From contig JBBQVL010000005.1 in the NCBI GenBank assembly GCA_038211615.1, forward strand, positions 29,193-93,192: 64,000 bases of DNA, written 5' to 3'. This stretch comes from DASWJZ01 sp038211615 (GTDB lineage: Bacteria; Pseudomonadota; Alphaproteobacteria; Rhizobiales; Afifellaceae). Positions 42,729 through 52,800 of this stretch are shown in pieces; position 1 is the stretch's first letter, and the number at the start of each line of letters is the position of its first letter. Made by a program: the position numbers and the translations under genes. The notes below the pieces were generated by a model, which made no database searches, was not told where the DNA came from, and worked only from the letters and a program-made list of their open reading frames with translations.

Positions 42729-42790
42729 CAGTAGGGCAGTAGGGCAGTAGGGCATTCCATCGTGCCCTACTCCCTTACTGCCCTATTCCC
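42729..42790. repeat. Tandem 8-bp repeats with inverted counterpart
   Basis: CAGTAGGG occurs three times in tandem (42729-42752). After a short spacer the inverted sequence TGCCCTACTCCCTTACTGCCCTATTCCC follows up to the end of the HAD gene. The arms can pair imperfectly and may end both convergent transcripts. The right arm includes the stop codon of the HAD gene. Confidence 0.6.
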
Positions 42791-43484
42791 TGCTCTCGAG
42801 CCATTCCGGCAAATCGCACACGCTTTCGAGCACCGCGTCGGCGAGCGGCGCGAGCTGCTGCCGGTCGCTGTTGCCCGTCAGCACCCCGATCGCCGCGCCG
42901 GCACCGGCGCTCCGCGCCATCTCGAGGTCGTGCGGGTTGTCGCCGATCACCGCGATCTCCCGCTCCGGCACGCCGATGGCGCTGGCGAAGGCGTGCACGA
43001 TGTCGGGCGCGGGTTTTGGCCGTGGCACCGAATCGTAGCCGAAGACATGCGGCAGGTAGCGATCGAGTTCGAGCGCCTTGAGCGCCGCCCGCGCCGCCGC
43101 CGTCCCGTCGCTGGTGGCGACCCCCATCGCGAAGCCCGCGTCCTGCAGCGCCGCCAGCGCCGGGCGAAGCCCCGCGACCGGCACCGAGCAGACGATGCCG
43201 TTGGCGTGGAAGACGCGGTCGATGCGCTCGACCATGGCGCGGTGCTCCGCGGTTGCGAGCGCCGGAAACCAGAGGCGGACGATGTCGATCGTGTTGCCCG
43301 CCGCGAGCGCTCCGCCGGAGCGGTAGCGGCCGGTCTCCGGATCGAGCCCGCCGGCGACGAGCATCGACTGGGCTGCATCGGCGTTGCCATCCGCGAGGTC
43401 GAGGCAGAGCTCCCGGTAGACGCCTGACCAGCTCGCCTCGAAGTCGAGGAGCGTGCCGTCCTTGTCGAAGAGAACCCCGCGCAT
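42783..43484 (-). CDS. HAD-family phosphatase (phosphoglycolate phosphatase-like)
   Basis: A 233-residue Cof/Gph-type hydrolase. Motif I is LFDKDGTLLDF, motif II is MGVATSDGTAAARAALK, motif III surrounds the Lys of PRPKPAPDIVHAF and motif IV is IAVIGDNPHDLEMARSAGAG. A helical cap lies between motif I and motif II. ATG 43484 is chosen. Substrate specificity cannot be read from sequence; phosphoglycolate or another small phosphoester is likely. Confidence 0.87.
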   Translation of the reverse strand: MRGVLFDKDGTLLDFEASWSGVYRELCLDLADGNADAAQSMLVAGGLDPETGRYRSGGALAAGNTIDIVRLWFPALATAEHRAMVERIDRVFHANGIVCSVPVAGLRPALAALQDAGFAMGVATSDGTAAARAALKALELDRYLPHVFGYDSVPRPKPAPDIVHAFASAIGVPEREIAVIGDNPHDLEMARSAGAGAAIGVLTGNSDRQQLAPLADAVLESVCDLPEWLESRE

Positions 43485-43646
43485 CCCCCTCCGTGCCCGA
43501 GACCGCGTCCGCCGGTCAAGGCAAGCGGAGCGGGATGCCGGCAAGGGGTCCTCACCCAAGCGGAATTCGGCGCATTCCCCAGCGATCGTCCTTGATCTGG
43601 CCTGCTTCTGCCGCGAAGCTGCGAATCATCGTGGCGCGGGGCGACT

Positions 43647-44069
43647 ATGCCGAGGTGGGTGCTTGCGTTTCTGCTCCTCAGCCTGCTCGGCGGTTGCCTC
43701 ACGCCGCCGACTCCGCTTGCCTACAGGTCGCGCTATTACGGCATCCAGGCGGACGCGTTCTTCGTCGAATGGGGTGCGCCCGTCTCCAAGCAGAAGGTCG
43801 CCGACGGCAGCTGGGTCTATCTCTGGTACAGCGGCCGCAACAGCGCCTACGTGCCCGGCCACACCGATTCCGAGTTGATCGGCAACACGGCCTGGTGGGA
43901 AGGCTATTCGCTGCGCAAGTACATGACGAACACCGAATGCGCGGTGCGCATCTACACCTACCCGGACGGCACGATCAGCTCCATCTTCCTGAAGGAAGCG
44001 AACAAGGCTTGGTACGAGAGCCTGCGCTGCCGTGAGGTCTTCGGCGCGCCGCTTCCCTGGAAGCCCTGA
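43647..44069 (+). CDS. Small putative lipoprotein
   Basis: A 140-residue protein beginning MPRWVLAFLLLSLLGGCLTP, a lipoprotein signal with lipobox LGGC. The mature part is rich in Tyr and Trp (RSRYYGIQADAFFVEWGAPV, DGSWVYLWYSGRN) and has one further Cys pair (NTECAVRIYTYPDGT and LRCREVFG). The E-W-G-x-P plus D-G-x-x-x-Y-x-W pattern is reminiscent of small SmpA/BamE-like lipoproteins; I cannot assign it. It stands alone. Confidence 0.65.
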   Translation: MPRWVLAFLLLSLLGGCLTPPTPLAYRSRYYGIQADAFFVEWGAPVSKQKVADGSWVYLWYSGRNSAYVPGHTDSELIGNTAWWEGYSLRKYMTNTECAVRIYTYPDGTISSIFLKEANKAWYESLRCREVFGAPLPWKP

Positions 44070-44631
44070 GCGGGGGCATTCGAGCATCCGTGCCGCCGGT
44101 ACCACGGTCGGCGAATTTCCGAAGAATTTCCGCCGCGAAACGCTTTCCGCGGCATCGCGTAAATCTTCCGCAACACAATCCCTCTAATCGCTCTCTCAGC
44201 AAACGGTCGTTGAAGCGGCCGGGCAGGGAAGCGTCGGCGCGACGCGCGAGGACAATGTTTCGCAGGATCATCCAGTCTCTTCCGGGGAATCTCCGCAGCA
44301 TGCTCCGCGGCTCACGCTACCGCCCCGAGCGGCATTACATGCGCGGCCGCGGACCTGCCTGCGCCGCGCGGCAGGCCGGCCGTATCTGAGCCTTTCCATC
44401 TGCTTCGGCGTCCGGGAGAACAGCCGTCCTGCTCGCAAAGGGTGTTTTGAGCGGAAGAACGCCCTCAGGTAGCATTTGGCATTTTCGTGAGCAGGGACCT
44501 GCAACTAGCGATAATTGCTGCAACAGATTCTTAACGCGCGCTCGGCATCGTATTTCCCACAGGGCCAGAACTGCGAACATAACCACTCCCCACAGCACGC
44601 GCGGTGACGGAGCAGACGCGTAGGCGAGAGA
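44070..44631. other. 562-bp gap without a convincing gene
   Basis: No conserved gene is seen. A 44-codon Arg-rich frame from ATG 44254 (MFRRIIQSLPGNLRSMLRGS) has a poorly spaced GAGG and no recognised relatives. No EcfG, Irr or clear housekeeping promoter was found. The last 150 bases probably contain the promoter of the REC-EAL gene at 44632. Confidence 0.4.
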
Positions 44632-45876
44632 ATGAATTCGCTTGCAACGGTCGCCGCGGACAGCAGCTACCAGTGCGTGGTCATCGACGATGATCCCGAC
44701 ATCTGTGCGCTGATATCGCGCGTCCTCTCCAAGATCGGGGTGACCAGCCTCGGCCTCTCCAGCGCCGGCGCGCTGGCCGGTGCGTTGAAGGCGCCGCATC
44801 CTTCGATCATCTTTCTCGACGTTACCCTCGAGCGCTCCGATGCGATCGACGGCATCCGCATATTGCGGCAGGGCAGCTTTGCGGGCGCCGTGCAGCTGAT
44901 CAGCGGCAAGGATCCTGAGCTTCTGAACAACATCAAGGCGATCGGCGAACGGCACGGGCTGAAGATGCTCGACCCGCTGCAGAAGCCGTTCCGCTCCGAG
45001 CATCTGCGGCGCATTTTCCGCGGCGGCAATGACAATGTCCCGGCGCCTGCCGCCGCACCGCACGAAAACCCTGCCCCGCTCGCGTATCCGGCTCTGCCTG
45101 CTGCGGACCCCGTCACGCGTGTCGATCTAACCGAGGCGCTCGAAGCGCATTGGCTCGACATGGCGTATCAGCCGAAGGTCGACCTCATTCGCAACCGCGT
45201 CGTGGGCGCGGAGGGGCTGGCGCGCATCAATCACCCCGTCCACGGCCATCTCGGGCCGCAATCCTTCCTGCCCGGAGCGCCGGACGCTGCGCTGAACAGG
45301 CTCAGCGAGTTCGTCATCAAGAAGGCGTTCCTCGACTGGGACGTGATGGCGGGCGCCGGGCGCAACCTGCACCTAGCGGTCAACGCGCCTGTCCAGGCCC
45401 TGATCGATCCAGGTCTCGTGAAGCTTGTCCGCGAGCATCATCCGCGCAATCCGAACTGGCCTGGCCTCATCATCGAAGTCACCGAGGAGGAGGCTGTGCG
45501 GGAGTTCGATGCGGTCTCTGAGGCGGCGGTGCAGCTTCGAATCTACAACGTCACGCTGGCGATCGACGATTTCGGCTCGGGCTACTCGTCCTTCGCGCGG
45601 CTGAAGCAGTTTCCCTTCATCGAGATCAAGCTCGACAAGAGCTTCGTGCAGAATTGCGCGACCGAGCCGATGAACTTGAGTATCTGCCAGAGCATTGTCG
45701 ATCTTGCGCGTGCCACCGGCGCGACCTGCGTGGCGGAGGGGATCGAGAGCGAATCCGACCGCATCGCGCTGACCCGTCTCGGCTGCAATCTCGGCCAGGG
45801 CTACCTCTTCGGCCGCCCCATGAGCGTCGGCAAGCTCATCGACCGCACTGCCGGACAGGTCGAAGAGCCTCTCTAG
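44632..45876 (+). CDS. REC-EAL cyclic-di-GMP phosphodiesterase
   Basis: A 414-residue protein with an N-terminal receiver (about 14-130; acidic pocket IDDDPDIC, phospho-Asp in IIFLDVTLERS, Lys in LQKPFRSEH) and an EAL domain (about 165-405). The catalytic set looks intact: E in GAEGLARI (EAL reads EGL), N in LAVNAP, E in IIEVTEEE, DDFGSGYSS, K in IEIKLDKSF, and AEGIES. It should degrade c-di-GMP when phosphorylated or dephosphorylated. The receiver resembles that of the single-REC protein at 49301, which hints at a common kinase. Confidence 0.92.
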   Translation: MNSLATVAADSSYQCVVIDDDPDICALISRVLSKIGVTSLGLSSAGALAGALKAPHPSIIFLDVTLERSDAIDGIRILRQGSFAGAVQLISGKDPELLNNIKAIGERHGLKMLDPLQKPFRSEHLRRIFRGGNDNVPAPAAAPHENPAPLAYPALPAADPVTRVDLTEALEAHWLDMAYQPKVDLIRNRVVGAEGLARINHPVHGHLGPQSFLPGAPDAALNRLSEFVIKKAFLDWDVMAGAGRNLHLAVNAPVQALIDPGLVKLVREHHPRNPNWPGLIIEVTEEEAVREFDAVSEAAVQLRIYNVTLAIDDFGSGYSSFARLKQFPFIEIKLDKSFVQNCATEPMNLSICQSIVDLARATGATCVAEGIESESDRIALTRLGCNLGQGYLFGRPMSVGKLIDRTAGQVEEPL

Positions 45877-45885
45877 AAAAGACTG

Positions 45886-45911
45886 AGGCGGCCGGAGCCC
45901 GGCCGCCTTTC
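45886..45911 (+). terminator. Terminator after the REC-EAL gene
   Basis: AGGCGGCCGG-AGC-CCGGCCGCCT is a perfect 10-bp stem with a 3-nt loop, followed by TTTC, nine bases behind the stop codon. Confidence 0.6.
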
Positions 45912-45983
45912 AGGATGAAGCCGCGATATCGTCGCGGCTTCGCCCATGCCCGTCGCGGAAAACGCCTGTCGCAGAAAGCCCGA

Positions 45984-47276
45984 TCAGCGCGGCGCGTACT
46001 GGATCGAAGTGTGCTGCGAAAGCTCGCGGAACAGGGCGTCGGTATCGAGCGGCTTGCGGAAGAACTTCACCGCGCCGCTCCGCCCGACCACGTCGCGTCC
46101 CATCGAATGCTCGGTGCCGCCCTCGAAGGTCTGCCCGGTGATCATGATGACCGGAATGTGCTTCGTGGATTCGGTGCTCTTCAGGCGCCAGAGCAGGTAG
46201 TGTCCGCCGCCCTCGGGCATCACGTAATCGGCGATGATCGCGTCGGGCAGCTCCTTCATCGCCATGCGATAGGCCTCGATGCCGTTGGAGGCGATCAGCG
46301 TCTCGGCGCCGCACTTCTTCAGCCGCCGTTCGAGAGCGCGCGCGAGATCGGCGTCGTCCTCCACGATCAGCACCTTGTTGCGCTTCTCGCGCACGACGGC
46401 GGGGGCGTCGCCGCCGAAGCTCGAGCGCCGCTCGCTGCCGGCCGATTCCAGCGTAGCCTCGTCGATGTCGAGGATCTCGCCCATGATCGACTTGATGGTG
46501 TCCCACGTCTCGTGGTTCTTCGGCACGTAGAACGCGCCGAAGGAATCGCAGCGCACCAGCGTGTCGGAATCGTCCCGGCCGGTAAGCATCACCACGTCGA
46601 CGGGCGGCCGCTGCGGATCGAGCAGCCACTCGCAGACGCGGAAGCCGTCGGCCTCCGGCATGTTGATGTCGAGGATCAGCAGGCGCGGCGGGTTGCGCGA
46701 GGCCTTGAGGATGGCCTGCAGCCCGTTTTCCGCCGTCTCGACCTCGAGGCCGAGCTTCTTGCAGCGCACGGAGAGCGCGCGCACGACCGCCGGATCGTCG
46801 TCGGCGATCAAGACCTTGCGGTTTGTCTCTGGGTCCGGTGCCGATGCTGTGACAGCCATGGTAGTTCGCTCCCGCGGTTCGAAGGGTTGGGTGGCCGCTC
46901 GCTCGCGGCGTTGCAGGGTAGTGGCAAGGGCGTCGATCAGATCCTGCGCCTTGTAGGGTTTCTCGACGAAGAAGGTGGCGCCGGCGCGCAGCGCCTTGAG
47001 GCGCGCCTTGTCGGCGGCGTCGGCTGACAGGATGATGGCGGGGATGTTGCGGGTGTGGACAGAGTTCTGCAGCCGCTCCAGCATCGTGAAGCCGTCCATC
47101 ACCGGCATCCGCAGATCCATGATGATCGCGTCGGGGGGATCGCTCTGCGCAGCCGCGAGGCCCTGCTGGCCGTCGAAGGCCGTGACGGTCTTGAAGCCGA
47201 CCTTGCCGAGCCGCAATCCGATCGCCCGGGCAATTTCCCGGTCATCGTCAACGATCAGGATTCGCGATTCTGCCAC
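45984..47276 (-). CDS. Response regulator with three receiver domains
   Basis: A 430-residue protein made of three REC domains and no output domain. REC1 (1-125) starts RILIVDDDREIARAIG, with D in AIIMDLRMPVMDGF and K in FFVEKPYKA. REC2 (about 152-270) starts KVLIADDDPAVVRALS, with D in LLILDINMPEADGF; the Lys site reads FYVPKNHETW. REC3 (about 308-425) starts KVLIVEDDADLARALE, with D in AIIADYVMPEGGG and K in FFRKPLDT. All three phospho-Asp are present. It could act as a phosphate hub for the kinase encoded 39 nt downstream on the same strand side. Confidence 0.88.
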   Translation of the reverse strand: MAESRILIVDDDREIARAIGLRLGKVGFKTVTAFDGQQGLAAAQSDPPDAIIMDLRMPVMDGFTMLERLQNSVHTRNIPAIILSADAADKARLKALRAGATFFVEKPYKAQDLIDALATTLQRRERAATQPFEPRERTTMAVTASAPDPETNRKVLIADDDPAVVRALSVRCKKLGLEVETAENGLQAILKASRNPPRLLILDINMPEADGFRVCEWLLDPQRPPVDVVMLTGRDDSDTLVRCDSFGAFYVPKNHETWDTIKSIMGEILDIDEATLESAGSERRSSFGGDAPAVVREKRNKVLIVEDDADLARALERRLKKCGAETLIASNGIEAYRMAMKELPDAIIADYVMPEGGGHYLLWRLKSTESTKHIPVIMITGQTFEGGTEHSMGRDVVGRSGAVKFFRKPLDTDALFRELSQHTSIQYAPR

Positions 47277-47315
47277 GTTCTCATTCCTCCGGGCCGGCGC
47301 AGGCCGCCGGCCGAC

Positions 47316-49040
47316 TTACGCGCTCGCGCGCGCCTCGACACTCGTCTGGGCGACACCCCTAATGGCGTCCGCCAGCCCCTCCGGTCGGTTTGCCAGCGTC
47401 CAGTCGCCGATCTGGCGGAACTGGACGTCCGGCAACCGGCCCTCGGGGCGGTTGCGGCTGATCTCGGCATACGTGCCGAGGATGCGTTCGGTGATCTTGG
47501 CCAGCTCGCCCTGGTCGCCGGCGGCGCAGATGAGCCAGCCGCCCGGCCGCAGCCGGAGCAGCAGATCGTAGGAGCGGAGCTGCCGGTGGAGCGAACGCTC
47601 CACCTCAGCCAGGGTCGCGCCGTCCGCACCCGCCGTGCCGCCGGCCGTCGCGAGCGCGATCGAGACCTTGTGGAAGCCATGGCGCGCGGTGCGGAGGAAA
47701 TCGAAAAACAGCGGGATGATCAGGTCGGCATCGAAGATCGGCAGCGTGAAGGCGAAGGTGCTGCCCTTTCGGGGCTCGCTTTCCACCGATAGCGTTCCAA
47801 AATTCACCCGCACCAGTTCGCTGGCGATGTGCAGGCCGAGGCCGAAGCCATCCTTCTGGTCGGCCTTGTCGTCCGGAATCTGCCGGAACCGGTCGAAGAT
47901 CATCTTGACGTGCTCGGGCGCGATGCCGGGGCCGTTGTCAGTCACGCCGATCGTCACGTGCCGGTCATCGGGGTTGTAGCGCGCCCAGACCTTGATCTGG
48001 CCGCCCTTGCCGTCCTTGCCGGCGTATTTGCACGCATTGGCGCCGAGGTTGACGAGCACGCGGCCGATGCTTTCCACGTCGGCGAAGACGTTCGGGATCG
48101 CGTCGGGAATGGAGAAGGCGATATCGACATTGTGCGCTGCGGCGCGCTGCTCGAGCGTCGAGCGTGCGTGCTCGAGGAGCTTTGCGACGGGCTGTTCCTC
48201 GCGCCGCACCCCGATCAGGTCGGATTCCAGCCGGCTCGCATCGAGGATGCCGTCGACCATATGGCTGAGGTGATCGACGCGGGTCAGGATGATCTGCAGG
48301 AATTCCAGTTGTTCGTCGTTCACGTCGCCGGCGAGACCCTCGGCGATGATGGCGGCGAACTCCTTGACGACCGTGAGGGGCGAACGAAAATCGTGGCAGG
48401 CGTTCTCCACGAAGCGATGATTTGCCTCGCGCAGGACGTTGAGCCGCGCCCTCTCCTTGGTGAGGTCCTCGATCTCGCGCCGTGTGCGCAGGACAGCCTG
48501 CTGGCGCAGGAGAGCGTGGCGGATTTTCCGCTCCAGGCGCTCGGCCGTGAGATCCTCCAGCGGGACGTAATCGGCCGCGCCGGCGGTGAGCGCCTGGGAA
48601 TCGGTGTTGTCGTCCGGGCGGGCGGCAAACACGATCACCGGCGCGTCGCAGGCGCGGATGACCTCTCCGTTCAGCCCCGCCGCCTGGCCATCCGCGACCA
48701 GGTAGAGGTCATGCCGGTTGCTCCGGATGATCTCGGCTGCGCGGGAGGGATCATCGATCCAGTCGCGGGCGTACTGGTCGCCGAGGATGTCGTGCAGGAG
48801 CTCTGAAATCCGCTCGGCGGTGCGGGCATCCTCCTCCACGAGCAGAATGCGCAGGAACGAGTTGACGGGCTCCGGGATCAGGACGTCCGCGGCCTGGACC
48901 GCGGGCTGGGACGCCAGCGCCACGGCAGGCTTCGCCTCCGGCGCGGAAGCGGCCTTGCGCTGCGCGCCATACGTCGCAAATTCGACCCGCGGCATCCCGA
49001 TCTTTCCCCCGGCCTCAAGGCGAAGATTCGATGACGGCAT
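47316..49040 (-). CDS. Sensor kinase with N-terminal receiver-like domain and degenerate GGDEF-like tail
   Basis: A 574-residue soluble protein; ATG 49040 has GGGTGAG upstream. Residues about 60-180 resemble a receiver (FLRILLVEEDARTAERI, FAARPDDNTDSQALTAGAAD) with an altered Asp site. HisKA follows with the phospho-His in ENACHDFRSPLTVVKEF, then the ATPase: N-box NLGANACKYAG, G1 VTDNGPGIAP, F-box IFDRFRQI, G2 GFGLGLHIA. The last 110 residues (LHRQLRSYDLLLRLRPGGWLI) resemble a GGDEF fold in which the signature reads RPGGWLI, so it cannot be an active diguanylate cyclase by the usual residues. Confidence 0.85.
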   Translation of the reverse strand: MPSSNLRLEAGGKIGMPRVEFATYGAQRKAASAPEAKPAVALASQPAVQAADVLIPEPVNSFLRILLVEEDARTAERISELLHDILGDQYARDWIDDPSRAAEIIRSNRHDLYLVADGQAAGLNGEVIRACDAPVIVFAARPDDNTDSQALTAGAADYVPLEDLTAERLERKIRHALLRQQAVLRTRREIEDLTKERARLNVLREANHRFVENACHDFRSPLTVVKEFAAIIAEGLAGDVNDEQLEFLQIILTRVDHLSHMVDGILDASRLESDLIGVRREEQPVAKLLEHARSTLEQRAAAHNVDIAFSIPDAIPNVFADVESIGRVLVNLGANACKYAGKDGKGGQIKVWARYNPDDRHVTIGVTDNGPGIAPEHVKMIFDRFRQIPDDKADQKDGFGLGLHIASELVRVNFGTLSVESEPRKGSTFAFTLPIFDADLIIPLFFDFLRTARHGFHKVSIALATAGGTAGADGATLAEVERSLHRQLRSYDLLLRLRPGGWLICAAGDQGELAKITERILGTYAEISRNRPEGRLPDVQFRQIGDWTLANRPEGLADAIRGVAQTSVEARASA

Positions 49041-49300
49041 GAACTCACCCGGCACGCTTTCGCGACGGGCGGCTCATTCCGGCCTCCGACCCAGTACAGC
49101 GCCCGAATCGCTAATTTTTGGTTAGGATGGCGCAAACAGAAGGGCTTTTGCGGGGCGGCAGGTGCCCGTCGCCCGTCCGTTAAAAGCCAACAGGATCAAT
49201 ACCTAAACCTGCAGGGACCGGGCGCGGCGTTAGCGTCGAGCGAGGCGGCAACCGGATCGGGTGTCTGGGCGCGTCGGGCATATTGCCGTTGCACGGCGAC

Positions 49301-49747
49301 TCAGCTCGCCGCCGTTGCCAGGCCAAGGCCCGCCACGACGTCCCTGACCACGCCCATCCGGAAAGGCTTCGTCAGCGCCGGGAGCATCTTGAGCCCCTGC
49401 TGCTCTCCTGCCTGGACGACCTCGTTGAGCACGCCCTGGCTGCGGCCGCTCATCAATTGCACCGGCGCATTGCAATTGTGCCGGGCGATGATCGGCAGCA
49501 CGTCGAGCGCTCCATGCTCTCCGAGCCCGAGATCGAGGAAGATCAACGCCGGGCTGTGCTGCGCAAGCTCGGCTTCAAGGGCCGCGGGGGTTGCGATCTC
49601 CCGCGTGCCGAAGCCGAGCTTTCTCAAAGTGAACGACAGGACCTTGCAAATTCCGGCGTCGTCATCGACGACGAAGCAGTAATTTCCGGCCGGGAGCGAC
49701 GCCTGCTCGACTCCGCCTTCCGATGATGGCTCACTCATTTCGTGCAA
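49301..49747 (-). CDS. Single-domain response regulator
   Basis: A receiver protein of about 148 residues. The acidic pocket is VVDDDAGIC, the phospho-Asp is in LIFLDLGLGEHG, and S/K residues are in QLMSGRS and LTKPFRMG. It is close in sequence style to the receiver of the REC-EAL protein (FLD, SGK/SGR, KPFR). The best start is TTG 49747, five bases after AAGGAGG; ATGs at 49771 and 49738 have poorer spacing. It lies between the REC/kinase gene and the large hybrid kinase, all on the minus strand. Confidence 0.85.
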   Translation of the reverse strand: MHEMSEPSSEGGVEQASLPAGNYCFVVDDDAGICKVLSFTLRKLGFGTREIATPAALEAELAQHSPALIFLDLGLGEHGALDVLPIIARHNCNAPVQLMSGRSQGVLNEVVQAGEQQGLKMLPALTKPFRMGVVRDVVAGLGLATAAS

Positions 49748-49827
49748 CGCTGCCTCCTTGCACTCATTCACCCGACGCGAACGTTTTCGCCGGGCCGGTT
49801 CCAGTTGCGTAACCCAGGTTCGATCGA

Positions 49828-52800
49828 TCAGGCCGCTTGCTCGAGGACGCTTCGGAGCGCCTGCGCGAGCTGCTGCTTCTTGTATGGCTTCTTCAGGATG
49901 GACTCCTTGACGTTGGCGAGCATGCTGTCGGTCTCCGCCGCGTAGCCCGTGGTCAGGAGCACCTTCAGATCCGGCAGGAACTCACGCGCCTGCTGCACGA
50001 GGTCAAAGCCGCTCATTCCGCCCGGCATCAGGAGATCGGTGAACAGCAGGTCGACCGGCTCGTCGGATCTCAGGATGTCGAGCGCCGGGGCACCGGCCTC
50101 CGCTTCGATCACGCAATAGCCCAGGCCGGTAAGCTGGTTCGACACGAAGCGGCGCACCTGCGGCTCGTCCTCCACGAGCAGGATGCGCTCGTGTCCGCCG
50201 GTGGCGGGCAGCTCGACGTGCGCCTCGGTCCGTATTTCGGCTTCGCGCGATACCGGAAGGTAGAGGTGCACCGTGGTGCCGCGCCCGACCTGGCTCTCGA
50301 TGTCGATATGGCCGCCCGACTGCTTGACGAAGCCGTAGACCATCGGAAGGCCCATGCCGGACCCCTTGCCCACACCCTTTGTCGTGAAGAACGGGTCGAA
50401 GGCGCGCTCCAGGACGTCCTGCCGCATGCCCTCGCCGGTATCGGTCACGCTGACGCGCACGTAAGCGCCGGGCTTCAGGCCTCCCGAGAACCCTTCGGCG
50501 CTCTGCATCACCTCGGTCGCAATGGTGAGCAGGCCGCCGCCCGGCATGGCGTCGCGGGCATTCAGCGCCAGATTGAGGATCGCCGATTCGAACAGCCCGC
50601 GGTCGACATAGGCCGGTTGCGTCGCCGTCGAGCGGGTCTCCAGGGTCACCTGGTTCCCCAGCGTGCGGTTGAGCATCTCCGACAGCGAGCCGATGACCGC
50701 GCCGAGTTCGAGCGGCTCGGGGTGCAGCGCCTGCCGCCGCCCGAAGGCGAGAAGCCGCTGCGTCAGGTCGGCGCCCTTTTCGGCGGTCGTCATCACCAGC
50801 TCGGCGGTCGCCTTCAGCTCCGGATCCTCCAGTTCCTCGAAGAGGATTTCCGAGTTTCCGAGGATCACTGCGAGGAGATTGTTGAAATCGTGCGCCACGC
50901 CGCCGGTCAGGTGGCCGAGCGATTCCATCTTCTGCGCCTGCCGTAACTGCGATGCGAGCTGAACGCGCTCGGTCTCGTCGGAGAGAATGCCGACGAAGTA
51001 CGAGGTCGCGCCGCTCGGGTCGCGGATCGGAGAGATGGTCAGGCCGTTCCAGAACGGGGTGCCGTCCTTGCGGTAGTTGAGAACCGAGCCGCGGAATGCA
51101 GCTTCGTTCTCCACGGCGGTGCGGATGTTGCCGACGGAGTCCTTGTCGGTCTCGATGCCCTGCAGGAAACGCGCATTGCGTCCGACTGCCTCTTCCTTCG
51201 AATAGCCGGTGAGCCGCTCGAAGGCCGGGTTCACATAGATCAACGGGTTGTCGAACTCCGCCGCGTCGGTGATCATGATGCCTTCGCCGATCGCCTCGAG
51301 CGCTCGGTCCCTGAGCCGCAGGGTCGCTTCCGCCTTGCGCTGTTCGGCATCGGCGGCGAGCACGAAGGAAATCGCGCGCAGGAAGTTGATGTCGGTTTCG
51401 CTGAAGGCGCGGAATCCGTCCGAGCAGACGACGAGCACGCCGATGCGCGCGGCCTTCTCGCCGATCGGGAGGGCCACGCCGGAGCCCTTGTCGTTCTGCA
51501 GGCCCGGGATCAGGTTGAAGTTGCGCCGCGAGAAGTGCACGGGCACGTCGGAGTTTATCCCGCGCGCCAGCGGCGGGCAGTAGTCGAGCGGAACGGCGCG
51601 GATGTTGACCGACTGCGAGGGCCATCCGCTGCCGGCGCGCAGCCTGAGCACGCGCTTGTCGCCGGACAGCTCGAGGATGCCGACAAGCTCGACCCCGAGC
51701 GTGCGCGCCACGAGCTCCACCGCCACCTGGTAGAGGTCGTCGCGCGGCACGCCCTGCAGGGCGAGCTGGCTGAGGACGGCGGCGGATTGCTGCTGCCGCG
51801 CGCTCGCCGCGAGCTTCGCCTCGGCATGCTTGCGCGCCGCGATGTTCGTGGAGGCGACACGGAAGCCGCGGAAATCGCCATTCTCGTCAAAGTACGGCCG
51901 GCCGTTCGTCGATATCCACCGGACGGCCCCGTTCTTGTCGACGATCGGATATTCGAAATTGCGGAACGGCTGCCGTGTCTCCTTGTCCAGGATATGCTGC
52001 TTCCATTCCGGTGCGCGAACGTCCGCCTTGGCGATATCCCAGGACGAGCGGCCGATCAGGTCCTCTTCCATCAAGCCGAAGACGGAGCGCGAATCGCCGA
52101 CGATCGAGGTGATGCGGAACCGCTCGTCGGTCTCCCAGAGGAGGTCTGAGCCGACCTCGGCGAAGTCGCGGAACCGCGCCTCGCTCTTGTTCAGCAGGGC
52201 TTCGGCCCGCTTGCGCGTCTCGATTTCCTGTTTCGCGGCCTGGAAGAGGCTCGCCTTCTCGATCGCGATCGCCGCGTGCGAGGCGATGCCCTCCATGATT
52301 CTCTCGGACCGCTCGCTGAAGACGCCCGCTTGGCTATGGCCGAAGAACAGCGCGCCGATCACCACGCCCGACCGCGAGACAAGCGGCACCGCGAGATAGC
52401 TGCGGACCGTCGAAGCGCCGTCCTGCAGCGGATGGCTGGCGATCGCCTCCGCGTATTTCGGGTCGCGGCTGACGTCGTCCCACCGGAAGATGCGGCTGTC
52501 CGTCAGGATCGGGCCGACCAGGCCGATTTCGCGTGGCAAGGGGAGGGCGTCAAAGGCCTCGCGGCCGATGCCGGACAGCGCGTAGAGCAGGAAGTGATCG
52601 TTCTCGGGCGAGATCCTGCCGGAGAACAGCGCGCCGAATTCTGCGCCGATCAATTCGACGCCGGCATCGGTCACGGTGCGCAGCAGCACCGCGAGGTCGG
52701 ATTCCGAATTGAGCCTGGCGGCGGTTCGGTTGAGGATGGCGAGCACGCGCTGCTCTTCCAGGAGTGCGAGGCGCGCACGCTTCTCCTCCGTGATGTCGGC

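Noticed and set aside
42729..42752. CRISPR array
   Set aside because: Three contiguous 8-bp repeats without spacers are a short tandem repeat; no cas genes and no spaced repeats exist anywhere in the window.
44254..44388. 44-codon Arg-rich ORF
   Set aside because: Poor ribosome-site spacing and no similarity or operon context.
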